Assembly (NCBI GenBank): GCA_017306155.1
Contig: JAFKJB010000007.1
Location: 62,001-126,000 of the forward strand
Direction of reading: 5' to 3'
Source of the DNA: Nitrosospira multiformis
GTDB taxonomy: Bacteria > Pseudomonadota > Gammaproteobacteria > Burkholderiales > Nitrosomonadaceae
DNA: 64,000 bases
Below, piece after piece: positions 1-9,271 of this stretch; the first letter of the stretch is position 1; each line of letters begins with the position of its first letter. The notes under the pieces were generated by a model, which saw only the letters and a program-made list of their open reading frames with translations, had not been told where the DNA came from and ran no database searches. Made by a program: the position numbers and the translations under genes.

Positions 1-110
1 GTGCAAGGGGTATAGTGCCTGGCAGAGAGAGGTCAGGAATATTGCCTGGAACGTCAGCCAAGTACCACTGCATCATAACCTTCTTTGAAATGGATGATAT
101 GGACAAAGCA
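1..110. other. Left-edge stretch with no recognisable gene
   Basis: This is the sequence just downstream of the acyltransferase-like gene. I see no open frame, hairpin or RNA signature I could defend. It may hold the spacer to the next gene of the exopolysaccharide locus. Confidence 0.4.
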
Positions 111-1052
111 TCAAATTCCAAACCTCATCATTTTTTTTAGCCTTGACTTAAGCCCGAGCTCATCAAGTTTATCGCCGATTGCATTACTGATATAGTCGAC
201 AGTCCGCTGACCATGCAGCAGAAACCTATTCTGGATGTTGTTGCGCAGAAAAAAAACATTGGCGCACTGAATGCTGTGTGTTGCAAACAGCTTTTTGTGC
301 TCGGATTGCCCCTCTGTAAAGTCAAAAAAACGGAATTTGCGCTCTTCGAATAAATACTCCAGGGCGAGCCACTGCAAAACGGTGCCGACTGAAAAATTCA
401 TATAACCGGGATCATACCCAAGAAATGCATAAATTAGCACGCCGTTTATAACAGGGCAGTAGAGATACGAGATGGGTTTATCTTGATAAAAAAGAATGAA
501 CCCACGTACCCTATCCTCGCCAGCAAGCTGTTCAACTCCCCGACAGAATTCCTCTGAATCTGGCAGCCCTTCATCAAACAATCTCTCCTGATAGCTTATT
601 CTGGACACAATGCGTGCAAGCCGAAAGAATTCGGCCATTTCGCCAGGAGATCTGTAGACTCTCCAGGAGATACTGCCACCGCAATGCTCTGTGTACTTCC
701 GTATTTTGCGGCTGATAGTCGAGCGCGTCTTAGCGGAAAACTTGCCCTTGTATTCCGCAAACGACTGCTGCATGTCGATGTAATAGCGGGGATACTGGGC
801 GGGAACATAGCACAGATATACGCCTTGCTGCCGTAGCACGGGTTGTGGTCCGGTGATGCGCAGCGATCTTATCAGGAAGCCCTGGCTTCCTTCATGCAGA
901 GGATCAGCGGGCACTATTGGCTCGGCTACGGGGAGTGCTTCATCATCAAGTCCCGCTTCCCGCACCTGCAACAATAACCGGGGGGCAAGTAGAGTCTTGT
1001 CGCCCAGTTGTATCTTTATCGGCACCTGCTGGCAATGCCATGTCTGATTCAA
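111..1052 (-). CDS. GNAT-type acyltransferase-like protein of the exopolysaccharide locus
   Basis: The protein resembles the CelD/BcsL-type acetyltransferase group (Acetyltransf_6 fold), which are cytosolic acyl transferases often linked to polysaccharide synthesis. The C-terminal half carries the family-like stretch around FFDFTEGQSEHKK; the acceptor is unknown. A longer frame runs up to 1181 but would overlap the upstream deacetylase by more than 130 bases. I prefer a TTG start at 1052, because AGGAGG lies five bases before it and the TTG overlaps the deacetylase TGA as TTGA, a typical coupled junction. That gives 313 residues. It is the last locus gene visible here. Family assignment is moderate; role in polymer decoration is inferred from position. 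Confidence 0.7.
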   Translation of the reverse strand: MNQTWHCQQVPIKIQLGDKTLLAPRLLLQVREAGLDDEALPVAEPIVPADPLHEGSQGFLIRSLRITGPQPVLRQQGVYLCYVPAQYPRYYIDMQQSFAEYKGKFSAKTRSTISRKIRKYTEHCGGSISWRVYRSPGEMAEFFRLARIVSRISYQERLFDEGLPDSEEFCRGVEQLAGEDRVRGFILFYQDKPISYLYCPVINGVLIYAFLGYDPGYMNFSVGTVLQWLALEYLFEERKFRFFDFTEGQSEHKKLFATHSIQCANVFFLRNNIQNRFLLHGQRTVDYISNAIGDKLDELGLKSRLKKMMRFGI

Positions 1053-2023
1053 CGAAGCCTCCTGAGCAAACCCTGCTCCAGCATTCTGAATCCCGTTTTC
1101 CAGACCGGTGAGGTAAGCGGAGCGGGTTGCAGGGGAGCAGACACAGGTATCAGGCCATGAAAGCCCCGTACGCGAAAACAATCCCGATGCCGGTCAAGGA
1201 AAGAGCAAAGTTTATGAAAACGCTCTATTACAATCCCGTCCGGACGGTCCATCGCCGGGTTAAGCAATTCGAAATTATGCGACAGGATGACAAAGGCTTT
1301 ACGTCCGGACTCCAGCGACTGCCAGAGCAGGCCCTCCATCTCCCGATAAGAACATGCAGTCAGTTGGGCATGCCGCAACCCGCCCAGGCCGCTGTCGAAG
1401 ACCGTCATCGGATATTCGTACACACCTTCGCATTCGACAGGCTCCACCAGTGGCATTTCAGGACTGACGCCGCTATCTTGTCCGAGCATGCTCGCGTTGT
1501 AGCTGCTGTCGAAAGTGATCTGGTTCGCCTTCAGGGCGCGCAACGTGTCCCGGTTGAAGCCAAAACCTCCCGCACGAAACGCGTTTACACGCGGCGCTCC
1601 TGCTGATTCGATCAACCGTACGCCTGCCTGTATCAGGATTGTTTGCTCTTCCAGTGAAAAATAGCGCAGATGCTGCCTTTTGCGGCTCACATTGTCGAGC
1701 AATGGCCGGTTCGATTCATCTACCCATTCGGTGTGGAGATGAAGCTGTATTTCATGATCTTCCTCCCGAATGAGAGCAAGAATCTCCGCCAGCGGCTCAC
1801 GACCAAACCGCGTCGAGAACAGGGGTTCAACAAAAAATACCCCCGTCAATCCGTAATCCCGCAACTGGCGCAACTGGTATGGCAGGCCATAATCCCCGTT
1901 AGGGGTAGAACCATAGATATACCTCCGGAAGGCTGACGGGAATTTGGCGTCGAGGTCCTCCCAGCCATTGCACCATACCTCGACGTCAACAGTAAGGAAT
2001 ACATCCAGCATCGGGCCACTCAC
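1049..2023 (-). CDS. Polysaccharide deacetylase-family protein (WalW-like)
   Basis: This is a carbohydrate esterase 4-like protein of about 324 residues. The N-terminal TVDVEVW supplies the usual catalytic/metal aspartate, and EIQLHLHTEW resembles the metal-binding His motif of this group. FRAGGFG matches a later conserved motif. It would remove acetyl groups from a sugar polymer or precursor. No signal peptide is visible, as in other exopolysaccharide-locus members. The start may be GTG at 2023 or ATG at 2011; neither has a strong ribosome-binding site. It overlaps the next gene by four bases. It is distinct from the DUF3473-type deacetylase at 9268-10113, so the locus has two deacetylases. 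Confidence 0.75.
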   Translation of the reverse strand: MSGPMLDVFLTVDVEVWCNGWEDLDAKFPSAFRRYIYGSTPNGDYGLPYQLRQLRDYGLTGVFFVEPLFSTRFGREPLAEILALIREEDHEIQLHLHTEWVDESNRPLLDNVSRKRQHLRYFSLEEQTILIQAGVRLIESAGAPRVNAFRAGGFGFNRDTLRALKANQITFDSSYNASMLGQDSGVSPEMPLVEPVECEGVYEYPMTVFDSGLGGLRHAQLTACSYREMEGLLWQSLESGRKAFVILSHNFELLNPAMDRPDGIVIERFHKLCSFLDRHRDCFRVRGFHGLIPVSAPLQPAPLTSPVWKTGFRMLEQGLLRRLR

Positions 2024-2160
2024 GGAATTTAACGGCTATCGGATATCGAACAAACAGATCAGGATGAGCCGGCGCACGAAAAGCCAGGAACGCCTGTCTG
2101 CCACAGGGTTTCCCCGTCTGCTCCGATCTGCCTGCGAATCTCGGTTCCGCCACGGCCTGC

Positions 2161-4104
2161 TCACGCAAAATGAACCAGCCTCAACCCTCGTCTGGAAGTG
2201 TGCACTTGCTCAGCATTAAGCACGTGACGCAGAAACGATTCGAACATCAACAACGACCACAGGGAAGCGCTATAGTCGCGTCGTCCCGACTGGTGCTGGT
2301 CCAGCATCTCTCTCAGAAATGCGCGGCTGAAAAACCCCGTATCCGCCAGAACCGGCCCGAGCAACGCATCATTTATCCGCTGGCGCAGGGGACCGCGAAA
2401 CCAGCTTGCGAGCGGAACCGAGAATCCCATCTTGTCGCGATAAAGAATGTCGTCTGACAGGTAGGGTTCCAGGGCCTTCTTGAATACGTATTTGCCCTCC
2501 TGCCCGCGCAGTTTGATGGATGCAGGGAGTCCCGACATCCATTCGACCAGTTCGTGATCCAGCAGGGGCACGCGTACTTCCAGGGAATGCGCCATGCTTG
2601 CGCGATCTACCTTGGTAAGAATATCACCCACCAGGTATGTTTTCATATCCAGGTATTGAACACGGGAAAGAGGATCTGTCACCGGACACTTATCCGCATG
2701 CCTGCGCAGGATCTCCACGGCTCCATACCCCTGAAGCTCGCGTCTGAAAGATTCACTGAACAACCGGCGCCTCATGCCGTCTTTCATGATCGAGACACTG
2801 TGAAAATAGCCTTCCACGGAATCTCTTGCGAGAGCTTCAAGAGTGGATTTTGCCCGCAAAACTTTCGGCGCCCAATCCGCTTTGGGATACAGGTTTCCGA
2901 GCAGGCCGAACAGGGGTTTGCGAAGCCCCAGCGGCAGAGCGGATCGCATTCTCTCCTCATAGAGGTGCCAGCGGTAACGACGATAGCCCGCAAGGTTCTC
3001 ATCACCCCCATCCCCTGACAAGACAACAGTGACCCGTTTCCTGGCCAGTTGGCAAACCCGGTAGGTGGGCATGGCCGAACTATCGGCGAAGGGCTCGTCA
3101 TACAGTGAAGCCAGTCGGTCTATCAGGTCGAAATCGTCCTGATCAACCTGACCTACCTGATGATGCGTATGATAGCGGTCCGCCACCTTTTGCGCATATT
3201 GAGATTCGTTGAAAGCAGGATCGCCAAAAGAAATGGAGCAGGTATTGACGGGTTCGTTCATGAGGCCCGCCATCATTGCTACTACTGCGCTCGAATCCAC
3301 GCCTCCGGACAGAAAAGCGCCCAAGGGCACTTCGGTCATCAAATGTACCCTCACTGACTCACGCAGTCGAACAATCAGTTCTTCCCGGGCTTCCTCCAGA
3401 CTCAGGGGAGGATGCATCGTAAATGGGACATCCCAGTAGGATTGAGGTTGAGGTACGGTTCTTGCCCGATTGAGCTTCAGAGTGTGCGCCGGTGGAAGCT
3501 TATAGGCCTGCTTGAATATGGTTTTTGGCTCCGGCACATATCCATAGGCAAAATAATCTTCAATGGCATGAACGTCCATATCCCGGATAAAACCGGGATG
3601 GGCAAGGACTCCCTTGAGTTCCGATGCAAAAATGAAGGTGCCATCCTCCAGCAGGCTGTAGTAGAGTGGCTTGATGCCAAGCCGGTCTCGCGCGAGAAAC
3701 AGGACTTCCTGATTCCGGTCCCACAAGGCGAAGGCGAACATGCCGCGGAAGCGATTCACGCAGCGTTCACCCCACTCTTCCCAGGCATGAACGATGACCT
3801 CGGTATCACAATGGGTCCGAAAGGTGTGACCCAGGCTGGAGAGTTCTTTGGCAAGCGTCTCGAAGTTATAGATTTCACCGTTGAAAACCACCACCACGCT
3901 ACCATCTTCATTGAAAAGGGGTTGTTGGCCGCTGGAAACATCCATAATCGAAAGACGACGATGACCAAAACCCAGTCCCGGCTCGATGTGAACTTCTCCT
4001 TCATCCGGACCGCGATGGACTTGAACCTGGTTCATTCCCAGAAGCAACTGCCGGTCGATTGGTCTTTTGCCGCGAGTATCGAACAGGCCAACAATTCCGC
4101 ACAT
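2161..4104 (-). CDS. Exosortase A-associated amidotransferase 1 (asparagine synthase family)
   Basis: A 647-residue glutamine-dependent amidotransferase. It begins MCGIVGLFDT, so Cys2 becomes the N-terminal glutaminase nucleophile; RGPDEG and FNGEIYNF follow as in class II glutaminase domains. The C-terminal synthetase domain has the ATP-pyrophosphatase loop LSGGVDSS. The family in exosortase A loci (eps_aminotran_1) is thought to amidate sugars or an exopolysaccharide precursor rather than make free asparagine. GGAGGG lies upstream of the ATG. It lies 20 bases after the glycosyltransferase gene, within the exopolysaccharide operon. An ordinary asparagine synthetase B is the alternative, but context favours the locus-specific form. 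Confidence 0.88.
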   Translation of the reverse strand: MCGIVGLFDTRGKRPIDRQLLLGMNQVQVHRGPDEGEVHIEPGLGFGHRRLSIMDVSSGQQPLFNEDGSVVVVFNGEIYNFETLAKELSSLGHTFRTHCDTEVIVHAWEEWGERCVNRFRGMFAFALWDRNQEVLFLARDRLGIKPLYYSLLEDGTFIFASELKGVLAHPGFIRDMDVHAIEDYFAYGYVPEPKTIFKQAYKLPPAHTLKLNRARTVPQPQSYWDVPFTMHPPLSLEEAREELIVRLRESVRVHLMTEVPLGAFLSGGVDSSAVVAMMAGLMNEPVNTCSISFGDPAFNESQYAQKVADRYHTHHQVGQVDQDDFDLIDRLASLYDEPFADSSAMPTYRVCQLARKRVTVVLSGDGGDENLAGYRRYRWHLYEERMRSALPLGLRKPLFGLLGNLYPKADWAPKVLRAKSTLEALARDSVEGYFHSVSIMKDGMRRRLFSESFRRELQGYGAVEILRRHADKCPVTDPLSRVQYLDMKTYLVGDILTKVDRASMAHSLEVRVPLLDHELVEWMSGLPASIKLRGQEGKYVFKKALEPYLSDDILYRDKMGFSVPLASWFRGPLRQRINDALLGPVLADTGFFSRAFLREMLDQHQSGRRDYSASLWSLLMFESFLRHVLNAEQVHTSRRGLRLVHFA

Positions 4105-4124
4105 GTTATTCTTCCCTCCGCCTG

Positions 4125-5342
4125 TTATGCCCGGCCCAGCACTTTGTCATAGACTTCAAGATATCCGGACATCATGGCTTCCATACTGAATCTTGCCTCG
4201 ACCTGTTTTCGGGCGGCGCAACCGTGTTCCACCAACAACCCCGGATTCCTGTAATATTCCTGCATGGCTCCTGCCAGCGCGGCTGCCGATCCTGACGGGA
4301 CCAGCATTCCTGTCATGCCTTCCTCAACCAGTTCCGCATTTCCTCCCACCCGGGTCGCGACGACGGGCAAGCCGGTGGACATTGCCTCGAGAATGGTATT
4401 GGAAATGCCCTCTCCGAGCGAAGGAAGCACAAACAGATCCATGCTGCGCATGAGTTCAGGGATATCGTTCCGTTCACCGGGAAACCAGGCAATTCCTTCG
4501 ACCCCCGCCTCACGCACTCTTTCAATACAGCGCTGCCGGGTACTTCCCGCCCCGACAATCAATAACCGAAGCCTTTCGCGAGCGGCTGGCATTTCCTTCA
4601 GTAAAAGTAAAAACGCTTCTATCAGGCCGGGATAATTCTTCACGTCTGCCATGCGGCCGACACTGCCAATGACAAATGTATTTTCCCCGAAAAATCCCGG
4701 GATCGCCCCCTGAACTGTATTGTTCTCCCAGCTTCTGCTTTTACGCGGATAAAAGCGTCGGCTGTCTACGCCATTGTAGATTTGATTGATGCGATGCGGC
4801 GCTGCCCGTACCGTATCGACAAGCCAGCTTTCGAGATCCCTGCTGACGGTAATGAAATGATCTACAAATGGACGAATGGTTTTTCTCAGTAAATTATATT
4901 TTCGGTTTTTGCCATGCAGATCGAACATATCCCGCCCGTGTTCGCCATGCACTCTTGCCCGCGCGCCCGCAAGGGCTGCAATCACCTGGCCTTCCATGGC
5001 GGCCAGATTACGCGTATGCACGATGTCAGGCTTCAAGCGCCTGAGCGCTTTGAAAAGATCGATATAAAATTTGAAATCATGTCCATCACGCTTGTTCAAC
5101 GCGATAACCTCCACGTCCTCGCTGACGATCCTGCTCCTGAAGTCCGAATACCCCTTCACGCAAACTACGACATGCCGGTAGCGATCCGATGGAATATGAT
5201 TGATGAGATTGACCACACCATTTTCCAGCCCTCCCACTCCCAGATGATAAATCACGTGAGCAATGAGAGGGGGTTGCTTGACGTGTTCCGCCGGATTCAA
5301 GCGCAACTGGCCGCTAACGATTGGCTGCATTTCGAAGCGCAC
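4125..5342 (-). CDS. PEP-CTERM/exosortase A-associated glycosyltransferase (stp2 type, GT4)
   Basis: A GT-B glycosyltransferase of the GT4 family, about 405 residues. The N-terminal YHLGVGGLENGVVNLI is characteristic of the TIGR03088 sugar transferases of exosortase A loci. The C-terminal donor-binding part includes VLPSLGEGISNTILEAMSTGLP, with the expected E-x7-E pattern. It should add a sugar to a lipid-linked repeat unit at the inner face of the membrane. It overlaps the end of xrtA; start is GTG at 5342 or ATG at 5330 (the sequence does not decide). The sugar donor cannot be read from sequence. Confidence 0.88.
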   Translation of the reverse strand: MRFEMQPIVSGQLRLNPAEHVKQPPLIAHVIYHLGVGGLENGVVNLINHIPSDRYRHVVVCVKGYSDFRSRIVSEDVEVIALNKRDGHDFKFYIDLFKALRRLKPDIVHTRNLAAMEGQVIAALAGARARVHGEHGRDMFDLHGKNRKYNLLRKTIRPFVDHFITVSRDLESWLVDTVRAAPHRINQIYNGVDSRRFYPRKSRSWENNTVQGAIPGFFGENTFVIGSVGRMADVKNYPGLIEAFLLLLKEMPAARERLRLLIVGAGSTRQRCIERVREAGVEGIAWFPGERNDIPELMRSMDLFVLPSLGEGISNTILEAMSTGLPVVATRVGGNAELVEEGMTGMLVPSGSAAALAGAMQEYYRNPGLLVEHGCAARKQVEARFSMEAMMSGYLEVYDKVLGRA

Positions 5343-6927
5343 CCGTTATTGCAGGCGTCCTGTCCATAATAAAATCCTGGAGCACTGAAGCTGCTTCATC
5401 GACGCTGTCCTCGTATCGTGTTGCCACAATGAGCTCAGCCATATCGTCGCCTCTCCCCAGGAGCTTATTCCTGGCCAGCATAAACTTTGCCCAATACGGA
5501 TTTGCGGTCTCCTCACCCCCTATCCAGTACCATCGCCACACAAGCAGCGATGCCGAAGAGGAGCGCAACCGGTTCTGTTTGACGATTTGTTCCTGCGAAC
5601 CAAGGAAGATCCTGCGCATATCTTCTCCGGCCGCATACCATTTTGATTCCTTTCCCGGCACAAGCACATTTTCGGAATTGATCAATTCAGCACCCTGCTT
5701 CTGGTCGCGGTAATAACTGATGTAAAGGTCCACCGACTGTCCGTTACTCCGGTAATTTCTCAGGAACTGAGCAGTCGAACCTATGTATATCGGTTTCCAG
5801 TCGGAAAGGAGTTCCGGACTGCCTTGCCATTTGCCGGGCGTATCGAAGATATGGATTTCCACTTCTTCCGTACCGTAGGAAATCTTCCTTTCCAGCCACT
5901 CCGCGTATATCGGCCATATGATAGCTATGGCTAAAACCGCGACAGCAGTGAAGATTGTCCTTATCCAGGCGGAATCGCCCTGTATGGCATCACTCTCCGG
6001 ACCGTGGTTATTTCCCGGCGGGACCGGCGCTGCGAGGCGGGCGCCATCAAACCTGTTCTCATCTTCACGCCAGAAAGATCCGATCCAGAATAGCACCAGC
6101 ATCACAAGACCAAAGAATATCCATCCGTAAATCAGGTGGTCGATGCCCACCGCGAGCTGCATATCGCTCAGGTGGCCGGTCATTACGATCAGATAGGCGC
6201 GGATACCGTTGGCAAGGATCGGCACGATCAGAGACAGGGCAATAAATATCAGCCGACGGGTGAGGCTCCGATAGGTCAGGTAGGCGTACAGGGTTCCCAG
6301 CGTAAAGGATGCAATCAGGTAGCGCAGGCCGCTGCAGGCTTCAACCACGGACCAGTTGCCGCTTGGAATGGTAAAAAAACTGCCTTCACGATAGACGGGG
6401 ACTCCGGTCAACTGAAGCGCTGTTACGGTAAAGTCCGCGGTAAAGTTTATCAGCGGCGGTATGAATGCATCGCCAAAAGGTACGGCAAGCAGGAGGTAGG
6501 CCAATGGAAAGGCCAGCGCCCATGCCATCTGATTTCCCAGGATGGCCCAGACAGCGGTGGAAATCATCGCTATCACCATGAATTGCGCAAATACCTGAAC
6601 ACTCGCCAGTGTTCCCAGAAGCCAGCTGAAACCGAGAATCGCAAGCACGAACAGAGCTTTGGGATTGGGGCGCGCAGAAAGAGTGGCGAGATACTTGCGC
6701 TGTCCCCAGATGAGATAGCCGCTGAACGGAAAGATCAGAAACCCATGAGCAAACGTATCCGACCTGGCCCAGGTGGAAATCATGGACCAGGTAGTCTCGT
6801 GATAAGCAACCAGAATTGCCGCAATGACACCGAGCGCAAGCAGAGCGCCCGCTTTCATCTCCTCATGCTCCAGTGTCAATGAGGGGTCTGGGACTATGCC
6901 CTGAGGGACTCCTGCATTCATATGCAT
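5314..6927 (-). CDS. xrtA: Exosortase A fused to an EpsI domain
   Basis: This is the membrane cysteine protease-transpeptidase thought to cut and sort PEP-CTERM proteins. Residues 1-290 contain about eight hydrophobic segments. The catalytic triad is visible: Cys198 in VVEACSGLRY, Arg243 in NGIRAYLIV and His264 in GIDHLIYGW. After a linker near residues 290-320 comes another membrane segment and a roughly 200-residue EpsI-type (DUF3485) domain to residue 537. EpsI is a separate gene in some loci, so this is a fused form. It sits between the two glycosyltransferase genes. No PEP-CTERM substrate is seen in this window, so targets must be encoded elsewhere. ATG at 6921 is an alternative start. 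Confidence 0.95.
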   Translation of the reverse strand: MHMNAGVPQGIVPDPSLTLEHEEMKAGALLALGVIAAILVAYHETTWSMISTWARSDTFAHGFLIFPFSGYLIWGQRKYLATLSARPNPKALFVLAILGFSWLLGTLASVQVFAQFMVIAMISTAVWAILGNQMAWALAFPLAYLLLAVPFGDAFIPPLINFTADFTVTALQLTGVPVYREGSFFTIPSGNWSVVEACSGLRYLIASFTLGTLYAYLTYRSLTRRLIFIALSLIVPILANGIRAYLIVMTGHLSDMQLAVGIDHLIYGWIFFGLVMLVLFWIGSFWREDENRFDGARLAAPVPPGNNHGPESDAIQGDSAWIRTIFTAVAVLAIAIIWPIYAEWLERKISYGTEEVEIHIFDTPGKWQGSPELLSDWKPIYIGSTAQFLRNYRSNGQSVDLYISYYRDQKQGAELINSENVLVPGKESKWYAAGEDMRRIFLGSQEQIVKQNRLRSSSASLLVWRWYWIGGEETANPYWAKFMLARNKLLGRGDDMAELIVATRYEDSVDEAASVLQDFIMDRTPAITGALRNAANR

Positions 6928-6975
6928 CGCTCCACTCGAAATTGTTTATACCAATGGCAGTACAAGGAACTCCGC

Positions 6976-8181
6976 CTAAACTGCCTGGGGTTGTGACAGG
7001 AGCCTGTCGATACGTCCCAAACCATTTTTCCAGCTGTAATCTTCCAGCACGCGCGCTCTGGCAGCACGACAAATTCCAGGATGCGCGCCATTCTGGAGAA
7101 AGGAAATGACTCGATGGGCAAAGTCCTGCTCATCAAGGGCAACCACCAGTTCCTCCTCCCTTCGTGCGTGAATGCCTTCCGCAGCTGACGGAGAGGCTAT
7201 CACGATTTTCTCCATGGCCATTGCCTCCAGGACCTTGTTTTGTATTCCACGCGCAATGCGCAACGGTGCGACCACCAGCGAGGCGTGCGCCAGATAGGGC
7301 CGGATGTCGGGCACAGATCCTGTTACCCTGATGCCTGGAAATGCCACGAGAGCTGCTACGGCACTGGACGGACGCATCCCGACGATATAGAACTCGATTT
7401 CCGGCAGCTTCGCACGGATCGCCGGAAAAACAGACTGCGCAAACCAGACGACTGCGTCAACATTGGCCCGATAATCCATCACGCCGGTGAACACAAGAAT
7501 ACGTTTCCCCTGCGGATACGGATTGGGATAGCTATTTTGCGGTGAAAAATAATTGGCATCGACGCCGTTATTGAAGTGAGTCACTTTTGCAGCAGCTTCG
7601 GGTAGCAATTGATGAAACAGATCCGCTTCGGTCTCGGAGACGAAAGTGGCGCTGTCGAACGCGCGTACGATCTCCTTTTCATAGTCCAGCAGCAATCTCG
7701 CTTCTCTTCGGTATATCCAGTTCATCGGCCAGCCTGCTGACGTCGAATATTGCACCCACTTGTCCGAATCGATATCGACAAAATCGATAATCCGCCGGAT
7801 ATGACGCACACGACTTACATATTGCGCCATTCCAGAGGAAAAGATCAGGATATTCTCGACAGGTCTTGCGCCAAGGAGGCGATTTACCCATGCTTGCAGA
7901 CGCGGATTCCAGTAATAGGGAAGGGTAAGGGGTTCCCTGCGAAGCAGCCCCGAGAGACTTCGCACCCTGGCCATGCCTGGATGAAGATTGACGAAACAGG
8001 TTTCCCCGCAGAGGTTTCTTACTTTCTCGATATATTTCCGGTCCCTCTCATCATCGATAAAGGTACCGAGATGGACGCGGTGGTGCTGTGCCAGATGTTC
8101 CAGCAGATGATAGGACCGGATCTTATCCCCCTTGTTCGGGGGATAAGGAATTCGATGGACCAGATAAAGCAATTCGCGCAT
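6976..8181 (-). CDS. PEP-CTERM/exosortase A-associated glycosyltransferase (stp1 type)
   Basis: A 401-residue GT-B glycosyltransferase of the TIGR03087 type found in exosortase A loci. The N-terminal LVHRIPYPPNKGDKIRSYH is the recognisable signature, and the C-terminal VVAPLRIARGIQNKVLEAMAM is the donor-site region with the conserved acidic residue. Likely role: assembly of the exopolysaccharide repeat unit in the cytoplasm. The ATG at 8181 lies four bases after the FemAB-like gene, so the two are probably translated from one message. The specific sugar is unknown. Confidence 0.88.
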   Translation of the reverse strand: MRELLYLVHRIPYPPNKGDKIRSYHLLEHLAQHHRVHLGTFIDDERDRKYIEKVRNLCGETCFVNLHPGMARVRSLSGLLRREPLTLPYYWNPRLQAWVNRLLGARPVENILIFSSGMAQYVSRVRHIRRIIDFVDIDSDKWVQYSTSAGWPMNWIYRREARLLLDYEKEIVRAFDSATFVSETEADLFHQLLPEAAAKVTHFNNGVDANYFSPQNSYPNPYPQGKRILVFTGVMDYRANVDAVVWFAQSVFPAIRAKLPEIEFYIVGMRPSSAVAALVAFPGIRVTGSVPDIRPYLAHASLVVAPLRIARGIQNKVLEAMAMEKIVIASPSAAEGIHARREEELVVALDEQDFAHRVISFLQNGAHPGICRAARARVLEDYSWKNGLGRIDRLLSQPQAV

Positions 8182-8185
8182 GAAT

Positions 8186-9271
8186 CTAGCCCAGATTTCT
8201 TACGATGTGCGGACCGACGAAATTTGCCAGTCCCAGTGGCAGTTTCTGCCAGGCTTTGATGAAGAGCTGATACTTGGGATTGAGGGGATTATGATCCGGC
8301 ACTGCCTTTGCCCGATGGAGCTGATACTCATAGTGCAAGGGCTGCGGTTCGAATCCCCAGTTCTTCTTGAAATCGAAAGAGCCTGATCCACGTTTGCTGC
8401 GTCCGAAGTCAAAAACCTTGTATCCCTTTTCGCACGCCCGGCGCATCAGTTCCCAATACATGAAATCATTTCCCGCCACCTCGCGTGCTTCCCCGGTACC
8501 GCCTCCATAATAGGGCAAGACTTCGTCCCGAAAATAAAAGCTCATCACCGCGGAGATGGTGCGGTTATCCTTTACGATTATCATCAGTTCGCAATCTTCC
8601 GCAAATACTTCTTTGAGCAAACGGAAATACTTTCTCGAAAAAACCGGAGTACCAAGGCGATGCACGCTGGTCGAATAAGCTGAAAAAAAACGTTCTATAT
8701 CCTGATCAACGACACTTTCCAGTTCTGCCTTGATACCTTTTCGCACCATTGCCCGCTGCTTGCGTGGAATGGCGCTCATGTTCTGTTCGACTTCGGACGC
8801 TATCTCCTTGCGGAAGGTGACATAAAGGTCCTTTCCGTGCCAGTCGGCGTGATGTGGCTTCAGATTCCTGTATTCGAGATAATCTACCTGCAACTCCTGG
8901 GCGAGTTTCTGGGCAGACCGGTCAAGTGCATCGCGGACAGCTTCCGAATTGGCAGCAATCCCCCCATACACGCAGAAGGGCAGGGAACTCAGTGAATGAC
9001 CAAACAAGCGGCTATTAATCTCCGCTAGAGGCAGCACGCCCTGAATTTCTCCCCCGGACTCCGCGTAAAGAAACCGGGTTTTATGACCAAAAGCACGTTC
9101 AATGACAGTTTGCCAACCTGCCCGGTGAAAGAAGGTCGCTTCCCGGCAGCACGATACGAAATCATCCCATCGCTTGACTTCCTTTCCGGAAAGCAGGTTT
9201 ACCGACAAAGCGCCAGTTGGATGCGGAGACTCAAAACTCACATTTGCGACCGAATACGCCTGGGAGCTCAT
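8186..9271 (-). CDS. FemAB-family exosortase A-associated protein
   Basis: A 361-residue GNAT-fold protein of the FemAB/Acetyltransf_6 group matching the TIGR03019 family found only beside exosortase A. Visible family features are the central YRNLK region and the C-terminal FDFGRSKRGSGSFDFKKNWGF. FemAB proteins transfer aminoacyl groups to peptidoglycan; in this locus the acceptor is unknown and may be polysaccharide or lipid carrier. It overlaps the deacetylase stop codon by four bases (ATGA), showing tight coupling, and is followed four bases later by the stp1-type glycosyltransferase gene. Confidence 0.88.
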   Translation of the reverse strand: MSSQAYSVANVSFESPHPTGALSVNLLSGKEVKRWDDFVSCCREATFFHRAGWQTVIERAFGHKTRFLYAESGGEIQGVLPLAEINSRLFGHSLSSLPFCVYGGIAANSEAVRDALDRSAQKLAQELQVDYLEYRNLKPHHADWHGKDLYVTFRKEIASEVEQNMSAIPRKQRAMVRKGIKAELESVVDQDIERFFSAYSTSVHRLGTPVFSRKYFRLLKEVFAEDCELMIIVKDNRTISAVMSFYFRDEVLPYYGGGTGEAREVAGNDFMYWELMRRACEKGYKVFDFGRSKRGSGSFDFKKNWGFEPQPLHYEYQLHRAKAVPDHNPLNPKYQLFIKAWQKLPLGLANFVGPHIVRNLG

